Positions 34,831 to 45,858 of a stretch of 64,000 nucleotides of DNA are shown here, piece after piece. The position numbers were made by a program, and so were the translations under genes. Source of the stretch: Oegoconia quadripuncta (lineage: Eukaryota > Arthropoda > Insecta > Lepidoptera > Autostichidae); the NCBI GenBank assembly GCA_949316235.1, contig OX438757.1, positions 13,510,657-13,574,656 of the forward strand. Direction: 5' to 3'. The notes under the pieces were generated by a model. The model did not search any database and had not been told where the DNA came from. It was given only the letters and a program-made list of their open reading frames with translations. Within the stretch, counting starts at the first letter, position 1. Every line of letters starts with the position of its first letter.

Positions 34831-35252
34831 ATTGTAAATTTTCAATTTCTACCACTGTTTACTAACATAGTTATAGGTGACTGTACTAACAAAGATGGAC
34901 CTTATTGTCTGGAAAATAAATGATTTATTAATAAAACATATGATATAAAATTGCGCGTTGTTACTATACCACTGCTGGTGTCATTTTGACCGCGTGGTTC
35001 CCAGCTAAGAAGAATAGGACCAAGTGGCTGTTTTAAAAGGCGAATAAGGGATAGTTAGCAAACATGTAACAACTTTGATGGGCAGCAGCTTTATAGGTAT
35101 GGAGCTCCCAAAAATTCTGCAATCGCCAACCCTCATGCCAACGTGAATAAGCGATGCAAATCCTTGGGAGAGGTAGTACGTCTTTAAAGACCGTTGTAGT
35201 TTATGTGTAATGTTGTAATTGTCTTATATTCATCAATGAATTAAAAATATTG
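34831..35252. other. non-coding gap
   Basis: Contains GACCGCGTGGTTCCCAGC and CCTCATGCCAACGTGAATAA stretches of a possible old repeat. Nothing assigned. Confidence 0.35.
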
Positions 35253-35666
35253 GGTTTTTACCGATGAAATTGGAGTTTTTTTCTTCGTTAATCATATGTA
35301 CCAATTCCTGCGATTTTCAAAGCTATATCCAATTTGTTTTTTATTTGGAAAATGGAATATTATTTCAAGGTTTCACATGAAATATTTTTTAATTTCTAGG
35401 CTAAATCACATAATTAAAAAAATTTGAACAGAGCTCATTTCATGTGCATCTCATAATCATTTCTTAGATTCGCTGAAACTTTTGTAAAGTAGTTACTTTT
35501 AAAAATTAACGCTGCCTATACTTAATTTAATGTTTTCCGATGATACACACAAAGTTTAGCTAAAATTGGATTTGCCGTTTCCAAAAAAAGATCAAAAATG
35601 TTTGTATGGAGAAAACAGTCTTAATGAAATTCTTCATACAAAACGCCAATTTCATAGGTAAGGACC
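35253..35666. mobile_element. MITE-C, uninterrupted copy
   Basis: Ends GGTTTTTACCGATGAAATTGG-like at the left and the inverse CCAATTTCATAGGTAAGGACC at the right, i.e. about 20-bp inverted repeats. The 414-bp interior is AT-rich and non-coding (CACATGAAATATTTTTTAAT, TCCGATGATACACACAAAG). A second copy at 61521-62949 is split by a LINE, and a third starts at about 63805 and runs off the window. The TA next to the ends suggests a Tc1/mariner-like origin; this is inference. Confidence 0.65.
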
Positions 35667-36344
35667 TAATATTTAGGTCTGTAACATTAGCAGTAAATTC
35701 ATTTTATTTAGCTGAAATTATGCAATTCTCTCAACGTCTCACTATTTTTTCGACTTGTAATTTACTCTTTTTTCTCACTGTTTCTCGACTTCGTTGCTGT
35801 GTCCGTGCCTCGGAACTGTTCCGAACAATTGGCACGCTGCCCAACAATGGAGTGAGAAGTTCTAAGTCTTGTTGCAATTATACCCGCTGTGAAAATTAAG
35901 TAGGATTGGAACTAATGGCGTAAGAAAGAGTATAATTAGGTATTATTTTAAAAACAAACTTAAGAATAAGAATCGTTTATTTGACCCATTTAGAGACACA
36001 CATATTATTACATGTGAAAATATACACAGTGAAATTGGGACTGAGTGAGATAAACGTAGTACACAAAACAGTTTCATGTAATAGGATAGGTACTCCTATC
36101 TCATAATGCAGTTACAAAATACAATTAAAAAAAAACACACTAAGCAATGTTTTACTTATAGACTAAAGTGCTTAAAAAATAATTTTCGGTGTCGCAAAGT
36201 GGTATCAAAGAAGGTCTTTTTCTCAGCATAAGTTGCAGTCTAGAAGTTAGACTACAACGCTGGTTTTCAGTGCATTTTCATTGCACTTCATTGCATTTAT
36301 GATAAAATGTTCATAATATGTACAAGAGGTTGTGAAATATACGA
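35667..36344. other. non-coding gap
   Basis: Nothing recognised. The phrase AAGAATCGTTTATTTGACCC near 35965 may be the edge of a reversed LINE end. Confidence 0.35.
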
Positions 36345-36620
36345 CGACCTGTTTGATGTAGTGGTTAGAAACTCTGACCACTATACCAAAATGTCGCCGG
36401 TTCGAATCCCCCTAGGGGCATATTATGTTTGTATGATGAATACGGATATGTGTACCCGAGTTTTGGATATTTTCATTTATAGTACGTATTTATTTACAAA
36501 AAAAAATGTATTTATGTAGTATATCAACCATCTGGTATCCACTACAGAAGCCTATAGTTGCTTAAAGTGGAACTAGATGGCATTGTGTGCATGTCTAAGG
36601 ATATTTATTTATTTATTTAT
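36345..36620 (+). mobile_element. tRNA-headed SINE, family A
   Basis: Head CGACCTGTTTGATGTAGTGG, B-box-like GGTTCGAATCCCCC, body GTATGATGAATACGG, CAACCATCTGGTATCC, GGAACTAGATGGC, tail AAGGATATTTATTTATTTAT. Same structure as 29023. The overlapping 70-codon frame is chance. Confidence 0.7.
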
Positions 36621-36760
36621 TAATTAATTAATTTATTTATATTTATACTAAGAGATATAAGTTACAACCAAAAATTTTGAAAGGTTTGAAAATAAAATCT
36701 TATAGTTAAACTACGCCGTGCAACTCGCTTCATTGCCCCGCTGAACAAAGTAGGCGCCAT

Positions 36761-36885
36761 ATTGGTGTCGATTCGGATGTACACCAACTAAACTAAAACC
36801 AGTTTTAAAGTAGTACTGTCTCTTTCTCCCTGGAACAGTACGATGCGACGGCACCACTCCAAAACTGTTTTCAGTTTAGTTAGTC
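36761..36885. mobile_element. MITE-A, right end truncated
   Basis: Left end ATTGGTGTCGATTCGGATG as at 8939, then CCAGTTTTAAAGTAGTACTG and CTCCCTGGAACAGTACG. It breaks off after CAGTTTAGTTAG; the right inverted end is replaced by a reversed SINE. Confidence 0.65.
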
Positions 36886-37030
36886 TACACCGTTTAAGAG
36901 CAGTCGGATAAATGCACATAAGTCATTAAATTAAATATAAAACTCATTGGTACATGGCCTGCCTGGAAATCGAACCCGAACCTCCAAAAATGGGAGACCG
37001 GATCTCAACCGCTGTGCCACCGACGTTTAT
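36886..37030 (-). mobile_element. tRNA-headed SINE, family B, reversed and truncated
   Basis: Reverse complement of the SINE at 47048: CACCGTTTAAGAGCAG, CTGCCTGGAAATCGAACCC, GGGAGACCGGATC, CAACCGCTGTGCCACCG. The anticodon-like and B-box segments are clear. Its far 3' part is missing at the MITE-A junction. Confidence 0.65.
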
Positions 37031-39355
37031 TGAGTAGACACTCTATGGTAATAAGTCTCAAGGCAATGTACCCAATATTTTGATAACATAATGGAACCGC
37101 GACTGATAGATACAAAAGTAGTGAATGACTGAAAATCTTTTCAAGGCAATTTTCTTCAAGCTCGTCCTCAATGAAACGTTTCCTACAAATGGACTTAGCA
37201 CTGTCTCTGACATTTACGCGAACTTGCGCATATCTAGCTTGATATAGCCTCAAATATCGCATGAGATATAGATACACAGATATATTTTAAGGAGATTTAG
37301 GCAAAATATGGCATATCAAGAATCTTCCTAGGAGACCTTCGACTCCGTATTTGCATGGTGACTGTACAGTTCAGTTGACTGTACAAGTAAGGATAGACGT
37401 AAAGTAGCAAAGCTCCATATTTATGTAGATCTAGATATATTGTGTCACCATATTATACGAAGCGTATACGAGCGCAGCCTTCAGGAAGGTTTATTTCACC
37501 TAAACATGTTTTAAAAAAATCGTAGAATAACTTTAGCCCCAAGCTCGCAAAACTCCCATATCGTGACATTTCAAGTCATCCATGTAATGAGCACGCATTT
37601 GCTAGATATGGCCTTGAGAGCAGCACTATCTAATGATGCTGAAGCTAGGTTGGCGCCACTCCCCTGTAAATCCGATTTTTAGCGCGTCAAGCGTGAGATG
37701 AAATGTACGATCGATAGGTTATGCAAATTGATCATTTTGTATGGTGCACATAATATTATTTATAAAATTTGAGATAATTATAGAAAATAACACACACACA
37801 CACACGTCCATTATATATTGCTGAAATCAATGTGTCCAAAATTTTATATTTATAGTATGATTGATTATTTTTCCTTTCTATATATCTCTTTCAATGATAA
37901 ATTATGTAATAAGACCAATTATAGGGAAACCTATAATTGGCGATGTTCAGACTTACCTATCTTTGTACTTAATGGTTTATAAGAAAGCTGTTGGTTTTCT
38001 AATAAAGTAAAAATAACGTAAAAAAATAATGTAGGTACCTATATTTTATTAAGTGAAAAGAAAATACAGTTACAGAAAGTTGGTAAGAGTCATCTACCCA
38101 TGTAGATTTCTATGTTATCTCCTATAGTCTAAGCGGATTGACCGATTTTGAAATCCAATGTTTCGTTAGATTAGTCTTGGTCCCCAGAGTGTCATAGAAT
38201 ATTTAGAATAGAATAGAGTAGAACATTTTATGGTGAAAATCCCGCTCCCGTAAAATATAAAATGTGCTGTCGGATTTTTGGTTTTTTAAATACCTACCCA
38301 AAATTGTTATTTTGTAATTATCTCTATCTCACTGTGATAAATGAACATTCTCATCTCAAATGGGGAGTAAAGAAAATAAATCAAAAGTCAACGCCGTATT
38401 AATTTTCGTGTTCGTAACTTTAGCTTAAGTCTACCCTTCAAGTTACGATATTCCCGAGTATCAGGATATTGTAGCGAAGCGATGCGAATTCTCGCCAATG
38501 TTGTGTAAAGCGGTGTAAATGATTGCAAAATTAATCTGTTCCCGTTTATTCCTTGTTGAGAAGTTTAATATAATTGGATTTCGCTGGAAGGTATAATTTG
38601 TTTTGTTAAAGTAATTTGCGCCTTTATTTAACACAGTGTAAGGTTTAAGTAACACGGCTCTGATGTAGACAAAGGATCAGAATGAAGTACTTACTTTTGC
38701 AGTTAACATAACTGTTTTAAAGGACAGAGGATCACTTTATTAAGTGCTTTAAAAGTGATAGTGGATTTCTGTGGTCCAATTCTCCGTCATTTTTAAACTT
38801 TTACTACCACGTTTACAATGATATGTTGAAATTTTTCGAATTTCAAATTAAAAAAAGATTTATTTCATAAGATAAAATGATCACTTGGAAGCGTCACATT
38901 TTTAACTTAATAAAATAAAAATTTTGGCATTACTGCTCATTCACAAAGTTAACTGTCAGCGAAGAACGAGTTCTTTTTTAATAGTCAGATTTTTTTTACA
39001 GCCTTTTGTAAATATGTCTTTTTTGTGATGGTTTTGAATTTATTTAAAGGCAAATTTTGATTGTAAACTGGAACCTCATTATAAAGCAACATATAAAAAA
39101 CAACAAACATGACTTAGTGACTTTATGTAAACGGCTGGCATGAAAGACAAGTTTATTTTTATATCGTGTGTATATCACTATTTTTTTTAAACGTTTCTAG
39201 ATTTTCTTACATACATTAAGTTTTTGTAAACATATTATGATATCTCATAGCTACTAAAAGTGATAGACATACGAATAGGTATAATTTCTGAATGCAGAGA
39301 CGACAATAGGCCCCGCCAAATTTTAACCTACCGTGGCTCATTGCAAATAACGGGT
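37031..39355. other. non-coding gap with hairpin and CA repeat
   Basis: A short CACACACA run at 37791-37806, a hairpin with a GAAA loop at 37915-37940, and a direct repeat TTGACTGTACA near 37360-37385. The frames at 37005-37277 and 38461-38655 have no domain. Nothing else recognised in over 2 kb. Confidence 0.45.
37915..37940. other. perfect 11-bp hairpin with GAAA tetraloop
   Basis: CCAATTATAGG, GAAA, CCTATAATTGG. A perfect stem with a GNRA-class loop sequence. No gene adjoins it. Probably chance or a MITE relic. Confidence 0.6.
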
Positions 39356-39612
39356 TTTATGAACAGAGGTCGCGGGTGCGATCCCCAGTGGGGTATCTGT
39401 TTAGGGCTCGGTTTGGTTGGTGGTAGGCCATTTTAAAATGTCCGCCTGGCTAGCTACCACCATCTTAACTAAGTCTGCCGCCAAACATTGTTGTGTACCG
39501 GTTGACAGAGATCAGATAGCCAGTCTTCCAAATAGGATGGGGTCAATACGCTTCCGCCGTCACATCAATAAATATGATTGAGATCAGTGCTAACCCGTTG
39601 TGCAAAAAACAT
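39356..39612 (+). mobile_element. SINE family C, partial head
   Basis: Begins near GGTCGCGGGTGCGATCCCC (B-box region), body GGTTTGGTTGGTGGTAGGCC and GCCTGGCTAGCTACCACC, a shortened middle, and end GATTGAGATCAGTGC, TAACCCGTTGTGC and A-rich tail. Confidence 0.65.
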
Positions 39613-39809
39613 AATAAATAAACCAACAGCATGGACAGAATAGAAGTGCACAGATTGAACGTGTCGTCAGTGTAGATGCTCGTTTTTGCACGCTCGTATG
39701 ATTTAAGCAACATTAGCGTTGAGACAACCAGTAAATAAGAAATTTTAAAACATATAACCTACGGTTATAAAAACCTACAACAAAGATTAAAGAAACAATT
39801 TAATTATTA
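39613..39809. other. short gap
   Basis: AT-rich. Nothing recognised. Confidence 0.4.
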
Positions 39810-40030
39810 AAAGCCAAAAATCCCGACAGCATATTTTGTATATTGCAGGCGCCATGTTGGATTTTTTGCCATAAAATGTGTCCTCTGACACTCTAGAGAT
39901 TAAGACGAATCTAACGACACCTTGCACTTTAAAATCGGTCCAGCCGTTTAGGCTACAAGAGGTAACATAGAAATCCACATAAGTATATACATACACTCAT
40001 ATATCGGGTATATATCGGGTAAAAACCAAT
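39810..40030 (+). repeat. dispersed repeat (CCCGACAGCAT family)
   Basis: Second copy of the repeat at 16843: AATCCCGACAGCATA, GCAGGCGCCATGTTGG, TAAGACGAATCTAACGAC, CAGCCGTTTAGGCTAC. Non-coding. Confidence 0.55.
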
Positions 40031-40687
40031 AAATAACTCAATTGACTTGGAGGCCCTCTATGCGGTAAGCTCGTAATATTTATTTTGAGTGCCTACTTAA
40101 TCTGAGCACTGCTATGCGTTTCGATCAATTCTTGATTGTATTGGGGCTTTCGTTGTTTGTTTTGTTTCGTCTGCTTTTTGGTTTTTTTTATAGTTAGGTA
40201 TCTATTTACTATGTTATTATCTTTCTAAAGTTGTTGTTAGCCTTGTTTTACAAAAGATTCACACCTGTTTTTAGATTTTTTTTGTCGAGAGCTTTCATAG
40301 TTACTCGTCTCGATGGGTGCAATGGCGGACTTAAGACTTTTCGGACCCCTGACGCCCTCCAGATTTAAATATTTACTGAATGGAAAATCAAATTTTAATC
40401 AATATTTTTACCACATACAAACAGATTTACAAGTGAAGAAAAACAAGCAATGACTTGATACTAGACAAGTAATTTCAAATTACACTAATTTCAAATGATG
40501 TTTTCTGGCTTTAATTACACTAAATTTATTAATTACGTCATCATAACCCAAAACCGATCGAAAATTCGGGACGGTGGCAGTGGAGGCGGCAGCGGCGTTG
40601 CGATGCGATGCAAAACGCGTATTCTAGTTTATATAGTAAATACTGCGTCGGCGGCTGCGGCGGGCGACTTGAAACTTATGTATACAT
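40031..40687. other. gap with GC-rich patch
   Basis: The stretch 40565-40675 is rich in GGCGGC and GCGGCTGCGGC, unlike its surroundings. On the plus strand it gives GGSGGGSG and ASAAAAG runs. Low complexity, more likely repeat-derived than coding. Confidence 0.4.
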
Positions 40688-41048
40688 ATACTGAATGAGT
40701 TTTTTTACCGTAAGAAAAAAATAGGGCATATTAGGTAAGTAAAATAGAAGGTATTGGCATGGATAGTTAAATTATTTTTTCAAAACCATCATGGATTAAA
40801 GCGTTAACTTTGTCATTTAACGGTCGCGCTTGTAGCCTATTCCACATAATTAAATTAAATAAATAAAGTAAACTGCTAGAAAATATGAGTTCCAAATAAA
40901 TTTCTATTGATAGGAACCCTGACAAATCACGCCAGTCGCATATTTACGACAGTAGCCGGCTCCAGATGCAGCGGGCGATTATGAAAAAAAAAATAAACTA
41001 CCTATGCCCAAAACCTTCTACTTAATCAAAAAAACTCATCCGGTATAT
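40688..41048 (-). mobile_element. MITE-B, copy 2, reversed core
   Basis: Ends ATACTGAATGAGTTTTTTTA and the inverse AAAAAACTCATCCGGTATAT. The core has AAATCACGCCAGTCGCAT, the reverse of the copy 1 core. About 360 bp, non-coding. Confidence 0.7.
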
Positions 41049-41133
41049 CTTATAAACAAAGCCCTATTAGAGGTAAAAACAAGAATGTCAAGCTGTAGTT
41101 GATTTCCCAGTTCTGGCTTTGTTTATAAGATAT
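41045..41133. mobile_element. 89-bp element with 19-bp inverted ends
   Basis: ATATCTTATAAACAAAGCC at 41045-41063 is the exact inverse of 41115-41133. It overlaps the last bases of MITE-B copy 2 by four, so one inserted at the edge of the other. Very short and non-coding. Only copy seen. Confidence 0.6.
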
Positions 41134-41984
41134 ATATTATTTACTTGACTGGTAGCAACGTTGATTGTCATTTCATAGGGCATCTTAAGGAGATGATGAC
41201 ATCGATAAAGCAATAATTCTGTGCTATGAACTTTTCGGCAACTTCGAAGCCGCAGATTCACATACTTATTTCCAGTTGCGAATATACGAGTAAGTACGTA
41301 GCATGTCTAAAAAATGTTATTTTATTACCGGCCCGAACTCCATTTACGCGAAAGTATATTTCATTCGGGCTATGTTTCTTTTTATTACTTGTCGATAAAT
41401 TACGCCCCCAACGTATATTCCTGGCCTATTTGTCACAGGCTTGCGACTAAATCCCATTTGACAGCTCGCTCGTTCTACATATTGTCAAGTCACTGCAACA
41501 CTCTGTCTAACAAAATAGACTTTAAATTCTACCGCGCAAAGTTCATTGAGAGTTAATGTGCCAGCTAAGTAAACGTCGACGCCCGGTTTAAAATTCGGAA
41601 AACGTCTCGCTGATAGGGTTGGCGTTCATCTTTTTCGTGTTTTCTCAAGGTTTTAGTGACGTTTTAGGGTAATTGCTCCGTTTTTGTGGTTAATGATTGG
41701 GGATTTATTTTGAAACGGAGATGATTACTCGGCATAGAGCCAAATTGACGAAAATAGACATTGACATAGAAACTTTTTATTCTGTGCCACAATACATTGT
41801 ACAGAACCACAAATACATTATACAGGGACGAATCTTAGAATAATGCACAATAATTGTAGAGAAGAAAGGGCTTGCTGGCTGACTCAGCTAACGCTGCAAA
41901 CGCTGAATGCGCTTACAACACTGATAATTCTGCCAGTGTCTCAAGTGGAAACTTTGCGAATAAATAATTAGTGGAATGGTAGCA
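41134..41984. other. non-coding gap
   Basis: The frames at 41226-41450 and 41314-41556 overlap and lack domains. Nothing recognised. Confidence 0.4.
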
Positions 41985-42155
41985 GCATTGGTTGTTTTTT
42001 TTTTTTTTATATGAGAGGGCAGCAAACGAGCATGCGGGTCACCTGATGGAAAGCAATCACCGCCGCCCATGGACACCCGCAACACCAAAAGGGTCACAGA
42101 TGCGTTGCCGGCCTTTGAGGAAGGTGTAGGCTCGTTTCTTGAAGGTTCCAATGTC
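41985..42155 (-). mobile_element. short retroelement (GCAAACGAGCATGCGGGTCAC family)
   Basis: Starts with a T15 run (poly-A tail of a minus-strand insertion), then ATGAGAGGGCAGCAAACG, GCATGCGGGTCACCTGATGG, CCCATGGACACCCGC, GTTGCCGGCCTTTGAGG. I associate this with a very common lepidopteran SINE or LINE tail. A forward 5'-truncated piece of it is at 27223-27275 and its duplicate. Confidence 0.6.
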
Positions 42156-42195
42156 GTACTCGTTCGGGAATATGTATTATATAATATGTACTAAT

Positions 42196-42578
42196 ATACT
42201 GCATGAGTTTTTTTGTCGTAAGGAAAAAAATAGGCCATACTAGGTAAGTGACATAGAAGTTATTGGCATAGGTAGTTTAATTTTTGTTTTTAAAATGCCA
42301 AGCGCCGCGCGCCGGGCGGTTCTTGATATGCAACTGGCGTGATTCGGAATCATGCGTATCATGCGAAATTTATTTGGGACTCATATTTTCTCCAAGTTTT
42401 CTTTATAATGATGTAATTATGTGGAATGAACTACAAACGCGACTGTCAAGTGACACAATTAACGCTTCATGCTGATTTTGAAAAAAATAATTAAACTACC
42501 TATCCCAATACCTTCTATTTCACTTACCTAATATATGCGTTATTTTTTTCCTTACGGTAAAAAAACTCATCCGGTATA
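42196..42578 (+). mobile_element. MITE-B, copy 3
   Basis: Left ATACTGCATGAGTTTTTTTG, core CAACTGGCGTGATTCGG and GCGAAATTTATTTGGG, right CTTACGGTAAAAAAACTC plus ATCCGGTATAT. Same orientation as copy 1. Confidence 0.7.
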
Positions 42579-43129
42579 TAACTTGTATTTCGATAAAAAA
42601 ACGTGCTTGGTTAGGTAAGTTAGTTATTAATATTATGTTAGTATTGCATGTATTTAAAATATGGTTGTAAATATATAAAAAATATAGATACTGACGGATA
42701 TAGGACCTCCTCATTTTTTGGAGTCTGTTATAAAGATGTTTGTTCTTGCTCTATACTGTCGATTCTATGAGAAATGTACTTTGCCCATTGTATTGGGTAT
42801 TAACAGCCCTAAACAACAACAGGCGTTGAATGATCGAGCACTTTCAAAGCCCGTGATTGCTTGAAAAGTTTTGATATTACCCAAGGAAATTTTATTGATC
42901 ACCCACGTAGTTGGCAACTTTTCAATCTCTGCCCATTTATTTCTAATCGTATACGGTGGTCAAATTAACCTGCCCAAAGTTTTTCTTTAATGGAAAAGCT
43001 GTGTATTGTTTAAAAAATTAAATTTATTTTCACGTGAAAAGTTATTAGAAACTAATCGTAGTTATTTAACACCCGACGAAAAACGGCGGGTGTTATGTGT
43101 TTGACGGTGTTATGTGTATATAATATATA
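42579..43129. other. non-coding gap
   Basis: ACCCGACGAAAAACGGCGGG near 43072 looks like the end of a common lepidopteran repeat. Otherwise nothing recognised. Confidence 0.35.
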
Positions 43130-43236
43130 ATATCCTTGGACATATACAGACAACGCCATCTAGTTCCACACTAAGCAACTAGGCTTGTGTTGTGGATACC
43201 AGATGGTTGATACACTACACAAATACATTTTTTTTT
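43130..43236 (-). mobile_element. SINE family A, reversed 3' part
   Basis: Reverse complement of the family A tail: ATCCTTGGACATATACAG, CGCCATCTAGTTCCACA, TGGATACCAGATGGTTG, ACAAATACATTTTTTTTT. Head absent. Confidence 0.6.
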
Positions 43237-43249
43237 GGAAATGAATATA

Positions 43250-43541
43250 TATACCGGATGAGTTTTTTTACCGTAAGAAAAAAACTAGGACATATTTAGG
43301 CAAGTGAAATAGAAGATATTGGCATAGGTAGTTTAATTATTTTTTTCAAAACCATAATGGAATAAACTGTTAATTTTGTCATTTAATTATGGGGAATAGG
43401 CTACAAACGCGACCGACCGACACTATTAAATTAAATAAATTAAAAAAACTTAAAGAAAATATGAGAATTTCGAATGATAGGAAAATCAAGCCAGTCGCAT
43501 ATAAATCTCCGGTTGCAGCGGACATTTTTGAAAAAAAAAAC
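43250..43541 (-). mobile_element. MITE-B, copy 4, truncated
   Basis: Left end ATATACCGGATGAGTTTTTTT; the reversed core has AATCAAGCCAGTCGCATA. The right inverted end is missing and a reversed SINE (43550-43655) stands in its place. Confidence 0.65.
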
Positions 43542-43549
43542 ATCCATAC

Positions 43550-43655
43550 TAGAGAATAAATGTTCGTATTCATCATACAAACATTTACCCATCGCGGCAT
43601 TCGAACCCGCAACCGTTGGTTTCAAGGTCATTATCCTCTATACCGGTCGGTCGTC
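43550..43655 (-). mobile_element. SINE family A2 head, reversed
   Basis: Reverse complement of the 50696 head: ATGTTCGTATTCATCATAC, AACATTTACCC, GGCATTCGAACCCGCAACCG, TTATCCTCTATACCGG. The box-A and box-B order is intact. Confidence 0.6.
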
Positions 43656-43714
43656 TACACAATCTTTTGTTTCCTGGGGGTGTTGGTACGTCAGCTGCAC
43701 GGTGCATAACTCTT

Positions 43715-43895
43715 AACTATGTGCCGGAGCCATGGACTTATTATTTAAACAGGACTGATAACTATCAAAAGAATCATTTAGGAAAATGATCACTATGTCA
43801 ACGCAATAAGGTATTAAATTGGATGCACCATACACAAAGGCAAATCCGAGCCGAGAGAGATAATAATAACGGAGACCGTGTGTCTCGTTCTTACA
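43715..43895 (-). repeat. repeat flanking THAP exons, left copy
   Basis: Reverse complement reads AGACACACGGTCTCCG, TCTCTCGGCTCGG, then after a longer spacer CAGTCCTGTTTAAATAATAA and GTCCATGGCTCCGGC. The same order stands forward at 44505-44625, so the THAP exons lie between oppositely oriented copies. Confidence 0.6.
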
Positions 43896-44194
43896 TCTTG
43901 CCAGCAAAAAAAATGATTATGATCAACAGTTTTGGCTACTCAAAAATTCCATTGAAACACTTATATTTTTATGTTATTTTAACAATTATAAATAAACAAA
44001 TAACATTCGCATTAATTTCTTTTCATATATTCTTAAATCAAACAGAAAACATAAATTTTTATTTCGATTTTGTTATTTTTATGGTAACCCTGAAAAGCAT
44101 GTCATGTCATGGCGGCTCGGTGTGATTTTGAATTTTCTTTGCATTAAAAGTTTTTTAAAGTATTTGTTATATTATAACAAGTAAAAGGAGTAAA

Positions 44195-44448
44195 ATGGTG
44201 AAAAAGTGTTGCGTTTATACTTGCCCAAGTGAATCCTATGGTGGTTGCAACATATCTTTCCACAGGTAAGCTAAAAATAATATTTTTGTAAATCAAAGAA
44301 GTAGGATGCCCATGAATTCTTGAAATGAGTCGAAATATGTGAAATATGTGTGATTGATTAGGGTCCTGACTGTTGTACTATTATTGCAGTTTCCCAAAAA
44401 ATGAAGAAATGCGAAATAAATGGCTCACGCCGGCTAATGTCAAAACGC
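44195..44448 (+). pseudogene. THAP-domain protein, two 5' exons, domain incomplete
   Basis: Exon 1 (44195-44265) starts at ATG after AGGAGTAAA and reads MVKKCCVYTCPSESYGGC then NISFH, stopping at a good donor (AG|GTAAGC). Exon 2 starts at 44390 after ACTATTATTGCAG; the split codon gives S, then FPKNEEMRNKWL. M-KCC-V--C and ISFH-FP-- - -R-KWL are the start of a THAP zinc finger (C2CH), a DNA-binding domain found in host regulators and in P-element-type transposases. The second Cys-His pair and the closing AVPTIF-type motif do not follow; the frame continues without a match into a dispersed repeat and stops at 44622-44624. So the gene is either broken here or splices again at a weak site near 44445. 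Symbol not assignable. Confidence 0.65.
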
Positions 44449-44504
44449 CAAAGTTTTTTGACAAATATTTTATTACAACATTTGTCCCAAGTAACAAATA
44501 TATT

Positions 44505-44625
44505 GTGGTCACCCTGTTAGACAGAGACAAACGGCCTCTACGTTACACATCCTGCTCGGCTCGTTTTTCAGCGGCGAGTACTCAGTCCTGTTTAATTAAT
44601 AAGTCCATGGCCGGAGCTCAGTGAG
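44505..44625 (+). repeat. repeat flanking THAP exons, right copy
   Basis: Forward copy: AGACAGAGACAAACGGCC, TGCTCGGCTCGTTTTTC, CAGTCCTGTTTAATTAATAA, GTCCATGGCCGGAGC. It supplies the last part of the frame that continues from THAP exon 2, so those residues are not part of the ancestral protein. Confidence 0.6.
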
Positions 44626-44649
44626 ATGTAGCTGTTAGGACGCGCGGAA

Positions 44650-45858
44650 CAAGATAATAGGTGATCCATTGTTTGCGGGGAGACTCCGCACTCGCACTGA
44701 TCACTCCGTCACACAGAGTGCTGATAGAGTAGCCACTTGCATAGAGTGCTGATAGTGTAGCAAATACTTATTTGCTAATAAAATTTGAAACTTGCCTCGA
44801 CTCGAAAAGAAGAAGAAGTCAGCTGTTTGGCATATCGCACCCTCTGCACTCACCCTGTTGGCCAGAATGTAATATTGGTAATTAAACAGTTGAGTTTCTT
44901 AACCTGGATTTGTATCTTTTATTTAGGGGATCCTGAAGCCATACCGTAATGAACATATTCATTATAGGCTAACTTTAAATTAGTCGCTGATTCCAAAGGG
45001 TATGTATCTACTCATGATTACAAACAATTTTCGCAAAGAAACAATTTTTTTTTAATATAATTACCTTTTTCCTTAATTTAAATAATCGGCCGCGGCGCTG
45101 TTTAGTACTACGTACGCCTCAGTATAAACCAACTCTAAAAAAATCGTTAGTTTGGAAAAAGTTTTTGTTATCATGAACCCTTGTTATTTATTTACACAAA
45201 AATTAAAAAAAAATTAAAAATATTTTAAAAAATGTTGTTTCTTTGGGTTTTTTTTTGTAATCATGAGTACATACATACCGTTTGGTATCAACCACTAATT
45301 TAAAGTAACCCTATATAACCAACGTTTTCTACATTTTCAATTTGTATTTATTAGGTACTTGTATATTAATGTTTCGTTTGCTACTACCTATACTTAAATA
45401 ATTCTTCTACTATTACACAATAACATTATTATATCTATCCGTCTATAATTAAAGCCCAACTTGAACATATGTCTCTGAAGACGCGATTTGCATCCCTTTT
45501 CTTGGAAGGATTTACCTCAATCGCGGCGCTCCGCTGCTGCCTTGATCTGGTACATAACACCTGTCTGAGGGAGGCTTTAAGCTCATAAAGATATTTATAT
45601 GTAAAAAAATTAATTTCTATTCATTTTCTAGGCAGGTGTACAACTTTTGATAAGTAATAAACAACAGGTGCATCTCTGGTTGTTGAAGAAATATTGATGC
45701 TATGTCAATTTGAGGATCACAGACCGCATTCTTGGTTCAGAGTTGATGTCATTGAGCCTAAAACGTTTTATGGACTGAAGACATAATCACTCTTGGTGTA
45801 AAGTAACAATGTGGACGAAGATAGATCGTGGATGCCAAAAATTCTATAATAGAGAACA
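44650..45858. other. non-coding gap
   Basis: No gene recognised. I looked for the missing THAP half (C--H, then a proline-phenylalanine motif) on the plus strand and did not find it. Confidence 0.4.

Noticed and set aside
40495..40698. 67-codon frame with Gly/Ser and Ala runs as a gene
   Set aside because: Low-complexity translation of GGCGGC-type sequence with no start context or homologue recognised.
44390..44624. CSARF near the end of the THAP frame as the second zinc-binding pair
   Set aside because: It has no histidine, the spacing from the first Cys pair (about 69 residues) is too long for a THAP finger, and it falls in the flanking repeat.
43715..44625. A complete P-element-type transposon defined by the inverted repeats
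   Set aside because: The flanking copies are members of a dispersed repeat with unequal lengths and no shared target duplication; no transposase body beyond the partial THAP domain is present.
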